From an uncultured Prevotellaceae bacterium (GTDB lineage: Bacteria; Bacteroidota; Bacteroidia; Bacteroidales; Bacteroidaceae): DNA of 64,000 nt. A model generated the notes under the pieces. The model saw nothing but the letters and a program-made list of their open reading frames with translations, had not been told where the DNA came from and made no database searches. A program made the translations under genes and the position numbers. How positions within the stretch are numbered: position 1 is the first letter of the stretch; every line of letters starts with the position of its first letter. This document shows positions 62,304 through 64,000 of this stretch, in pieces. Where the stretch lies: NCBI GenBank assembly GCA_902771155.1, contig CACXVS010000005.1, forward strand, positions 1 to 64,000. The letters run 5' to 3'.

Positions 62304-62639
62304 TTAAATATTTAAAACCAAATAAATCAGTTGAAACAAGAGACCTGTCAGAAAACTGACAGCATTACACAACACACTATACACAAGCGACTGATGCCAG
62401 TCATTAACCAACCATGCATACCAGAGCGCTTCGATCAGTACCACTAACAGTTCGCCTACCACCACCGTTGCCCATCCACTGGAAACATAAACGGCGAAGA
62501 GGTTCAGAGGCACATTCGTCAGGACGTTCACTACGACAGAGCCCCAGAGCACTTTTCTACGGCGTTCACCCAGATAGAGCAACATGCACCATTCGATGAC
62601 GATTGTGACCACCAACGGCCAGAGTAGTCTCATGATCAT
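62304..62639 (-). CDS. Small four-helix membrane protein, unknown function
   Basis: A 111-residue, strongly hydrophobic protein with about three or four transmembrane helices (segments LWPLVVTIVIEWCMLLYLG, VVVNVLTNVPLNLFAVYV, AVSFLTGLLFQLIYLVL). ATG codons at 62639 and 62633 are both possible. It lies 15 nt after the MFS gene and 17 nt before the next small gene, so all three are likely co-transcribed. No family was recognised. Confidence 0.6.
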   Translation of the reverse strand: MIMRLLWPLVVTIVIEWCMLLYLGERRRKVLWGSVVVNVLTNVPLNLFAVYVSSGWATVVVGELLVVLIEALWYAWLVNDWHQSLVYSVLCNAVSFLTGLLFQLIYLVLNI

Positions 62640-62654
62640 CTCACATCCTCCTCC

Positions 62655-63665
62655 TTACATATACACAGCCAACAGATAGCCTGGTAGCAATGCCGCTGCC
62701 AAGAGTCCGAAAGCCATACCCTCACGTCGGGGAAGCAAGACGTTGGCCAGATAGAGTGTGATAGGCATCGTGCAGTTCATCAAGAACACACCCAACAAGA
62801 GCACGCCCTCATACTCTCCCCTGAAAAGGAAGCATAGTGCCACACCTGCCAGAATCACCATCATCGACCAGAGAATACCTATATAGCGGGCTATCCAGCC
62901 TCCCGCCATCTTACCCAGCATCGACGAGACTGCAATCCACAGAATAAGTTCCTCTGTCTTAGATATGCCACCTGAGAACAACTCATTGGCAAAAGAGCGA
63001 TAGCACACAAACAGCATCAAGGCTACTACCAGTGTCCATATCCGCACTGGAGTGAACCAGTTGGAACGTAGTCGGATATCAGAAACGGGCTTCGCCAAGC
63101 CATCATCATGATAGACATAGGCAATGGCCAAACCCACGTAAAGCAGCAGCAGACCATAGAGCAACGGCCACGAGCGGAAAACCAAACCAACGGCCAATCC
63201 CATTACACCTGTAGAGACAAACACACCCAAAGCGCGGATGTCGTTGCCAGTCTTCACCACAGCCTGCTTGCCTCCCCACACGTGGAAGAGCGAATTGCCT
63301 GTCCCTAAAAGTACAGCAACAGAAATGATAAGACACTCAGCAAGACCTTGTTCCATCAGAGTCAGCGAGCTAACTACCAATATCGGTATCAGCGATGCCA
63401 GTGCTACAGCCAGTGTCATAAGCAATGCCGACCACATCAATAACCAGTGGCGACGCCCCATGCGGTCGGCCAACAATCCTGAGAGTGGCTGAGACATAAA
63501 CGCCAATACATTATAGAGCAAGATGGCACCCATACCCATCCGGTCGCCATAAGACCCGAAGGTATTACCGTAGATCCCGACTATCAGGAACATACTGCAG
63601 ATGCACATCCCATCGATCAGGAAATGCTGTACACTGCTGATGCCTATCGGCCAAACGTTCTGCAT
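62655..63665 (-). CDS. Short MFS-type transporter
   Basis: A 336-residue membrane protein with about 10 predicted helices, fewer than the usual 12. The MFS loop motif is clear (GLLADRMGRRHWLL near residue 62). Other segments include VQHFLIDGMCICSMFLIVG near 11 and LLGTGNSLFHVWGGKQAVV near 119. The C-terminal half ends early, at LAVYM. It heads a three-gene unit with two small membrane proteins and has its own promoter. The substrate is unknown. Confidence 0.75.
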   Translation of the reverse strand: MQNVWPIGISSVQHFLIDGMCICSMFLIVGIYGNTFGSYGDRMGMGAILLYNVLAFMSQPLSGLLADRMGRRHWLLMWSALLMTLAVALASLIPILVVSSLTLMEQGLAECLIISVAVLLGTGNSLFHVWGGKQAVVKTGNDIRALGVFVSTGVMGLAVGLVFRSWPLLYGLLLLYVGLAIAYVYHDDGLAKPVSDIRLRSNWFTPVRIWTLVVALMLFVCYRSFANELFSGGISKTEELILWIAVSSMLGKMAGGWIARYIGILWSMMVILAGVALCFLFRGEYEGVLLLGVFLMNCTMPITLYLANVLLPRREGMAFGLLAAALLPGYLLAVYM

Positions 63666-63685
63666 CCTCTGTTGTAAGTTTGTTG

Positions 63686-63716
63686 CAAAAGTACAAACTA
63701 ATTCTCAAACAGCCAA
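63686..63716 (-). promoter_or_regulatory. Promoter of the short MFS operon
   Basis: The minus strand has ATTG (63713-63716), a 19-nt spacer and TACTTTTG (63686-63693), 20 nt before the ATG. Confidence 0.6.
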
Positions 63717-63754
63717 TAAAATCGAAGCAAAATAACAACAAAATAGGTAAATCT

Positions 63755-63785
63755 TTTGCCATTCCGTCAGAAATGTGTACTTTTG
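63755..63785 (+). promoter_or_regulatory. Promoter of the TamB-like gene
   Basis: TTTG (63755-63758), a 19-nt spacer and TACTTTTG (63778-63785), 20 nt before the ATG at 63806. Confidence 0.7.
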
Positions 63786-63805
63786 CAGTGTCATTCGCAA
63801 AAACG

Positions 63806-64000
63806 ATGAAGAAAGTTTTGAAGTGGATTGGGATTGCGGTGTTGACACCCATTCTGCTTTTCATCATACTCACCGTGCTGCTCTATCTGCCGCCAGTACA
63901 AAACTGGATGGTACAGAAAGTGGCTTCTATCGCCTCTGAAAAGACAGGCATGGAGATCACTGTAGAGCACGTCAGTCTGGAGTTTCCGCTCGACTTAGGC
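63806..64000 (+). CDS. TamB/AsmA-like envelope protein, N-terminal part
   Basis: Sixty-five codons before the window ends. The N-terminus is a signal anchor (about residues 5-28: VLKWIGIAVLTPILLFIILT). It is followed by PVQNWMVQKVASIASEKTG and MEITVEHVSLEFPLDLG, the pattern at the start of TamB and AsmA-like proteins that bridge inner and outer membrane for lipid or outer-membrane protein transport. The remainder, including the defining C-terminal domain, lies outside the window. Confidence 0.7.
   Translation, partial: MKKVLKWIGIAVLTPILLFIILTVLLYLPPVQNWMVQKVASIASEKTGMEITVEHVSLEFPLDLG

Overview
The window looks like chromosomal DNA of a Bacteroidales bacterium, most likely Prevotellaceae. Most promoters that can be read are of the Bacteroidetes type (-7 box TAnnTTTG, about 20 nt behind a TTTG-like -33 box). 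The type VI secretion (T6SS) genes are of the Bacteroidetes subtype iii, and housekeeping genes such as the AmgK-RapZ fusion, 67-kDa SppA, LpxK and type II pantothenate kinase fit this group. Nothing fixes the species.

Layout. (A) 1-5867, minus strand: left part of a T6SSiii operon reading clpV(tssH) - tssB - AraC-type HTH protein - tssC - tssD - tssD, continuing off the left edge. (B) 6144-10474: guaA and a MurU-like nucleotidyltransferase, then a class A acid phosphatase with a phosphate-selective-type porin. (C) 10662-21300: a SpoIIE-type phosphatase facing a second T6SS operon (tssD - tssD - vgrG - beta-helix protein - RRF-like protein - LruC-type lipoprotein). (D) 21434-31568: AmgK-RapZ fusion, groES-groEL, then sppA - lpxK - purine nucleoside phosphorylase - thiL, tRNA-Phe and pantothenate kinase. 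(E) 46680 down to 31593, minus strand: a collinear array in which an RND efflux pump (adaptor, pump, outer-membrane factor) runs with gaps of 5 to 33 nt into a SpoIIE phosphatase, a STAS anti-sigma antagonist and a second vgrG - beta-helix - RRF-like module. (F) 46769-59614: MFS carrier with GH3 glycosidase, a carboxylesterase fusion, an arylsulfotransferase-family lipoprotein, lactate permease and a divergent FAD/Fe-S D-lactate dehydrogenase. (G) 59672-64000: initiator tRNA, TetR - fabG - RluA-type gene, three membrane-protein genes and the start of a TamB-like gene.

The strongest candidate for something undescribed is the repeated module vgrG - beta-helical repeat protein - RRF-like protein, present at 13653-20383 and 31593-38656. 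The third protein of each module carries the order of motifs of ribosome recycling factor but lacks its ribosome-binding arginines. The two VgrGs carry coiled-coil insertions at different places and have unrelated-looking C-terminal domains. A SpoIIE-type phosphatase lies beside each module, and one module also has a STAS partner and is collinear with a multidrug efflux operon. This suggests that partner switching controls a needle-tip module. That control and the RRF-like fold are inferences from sequence reading alone.
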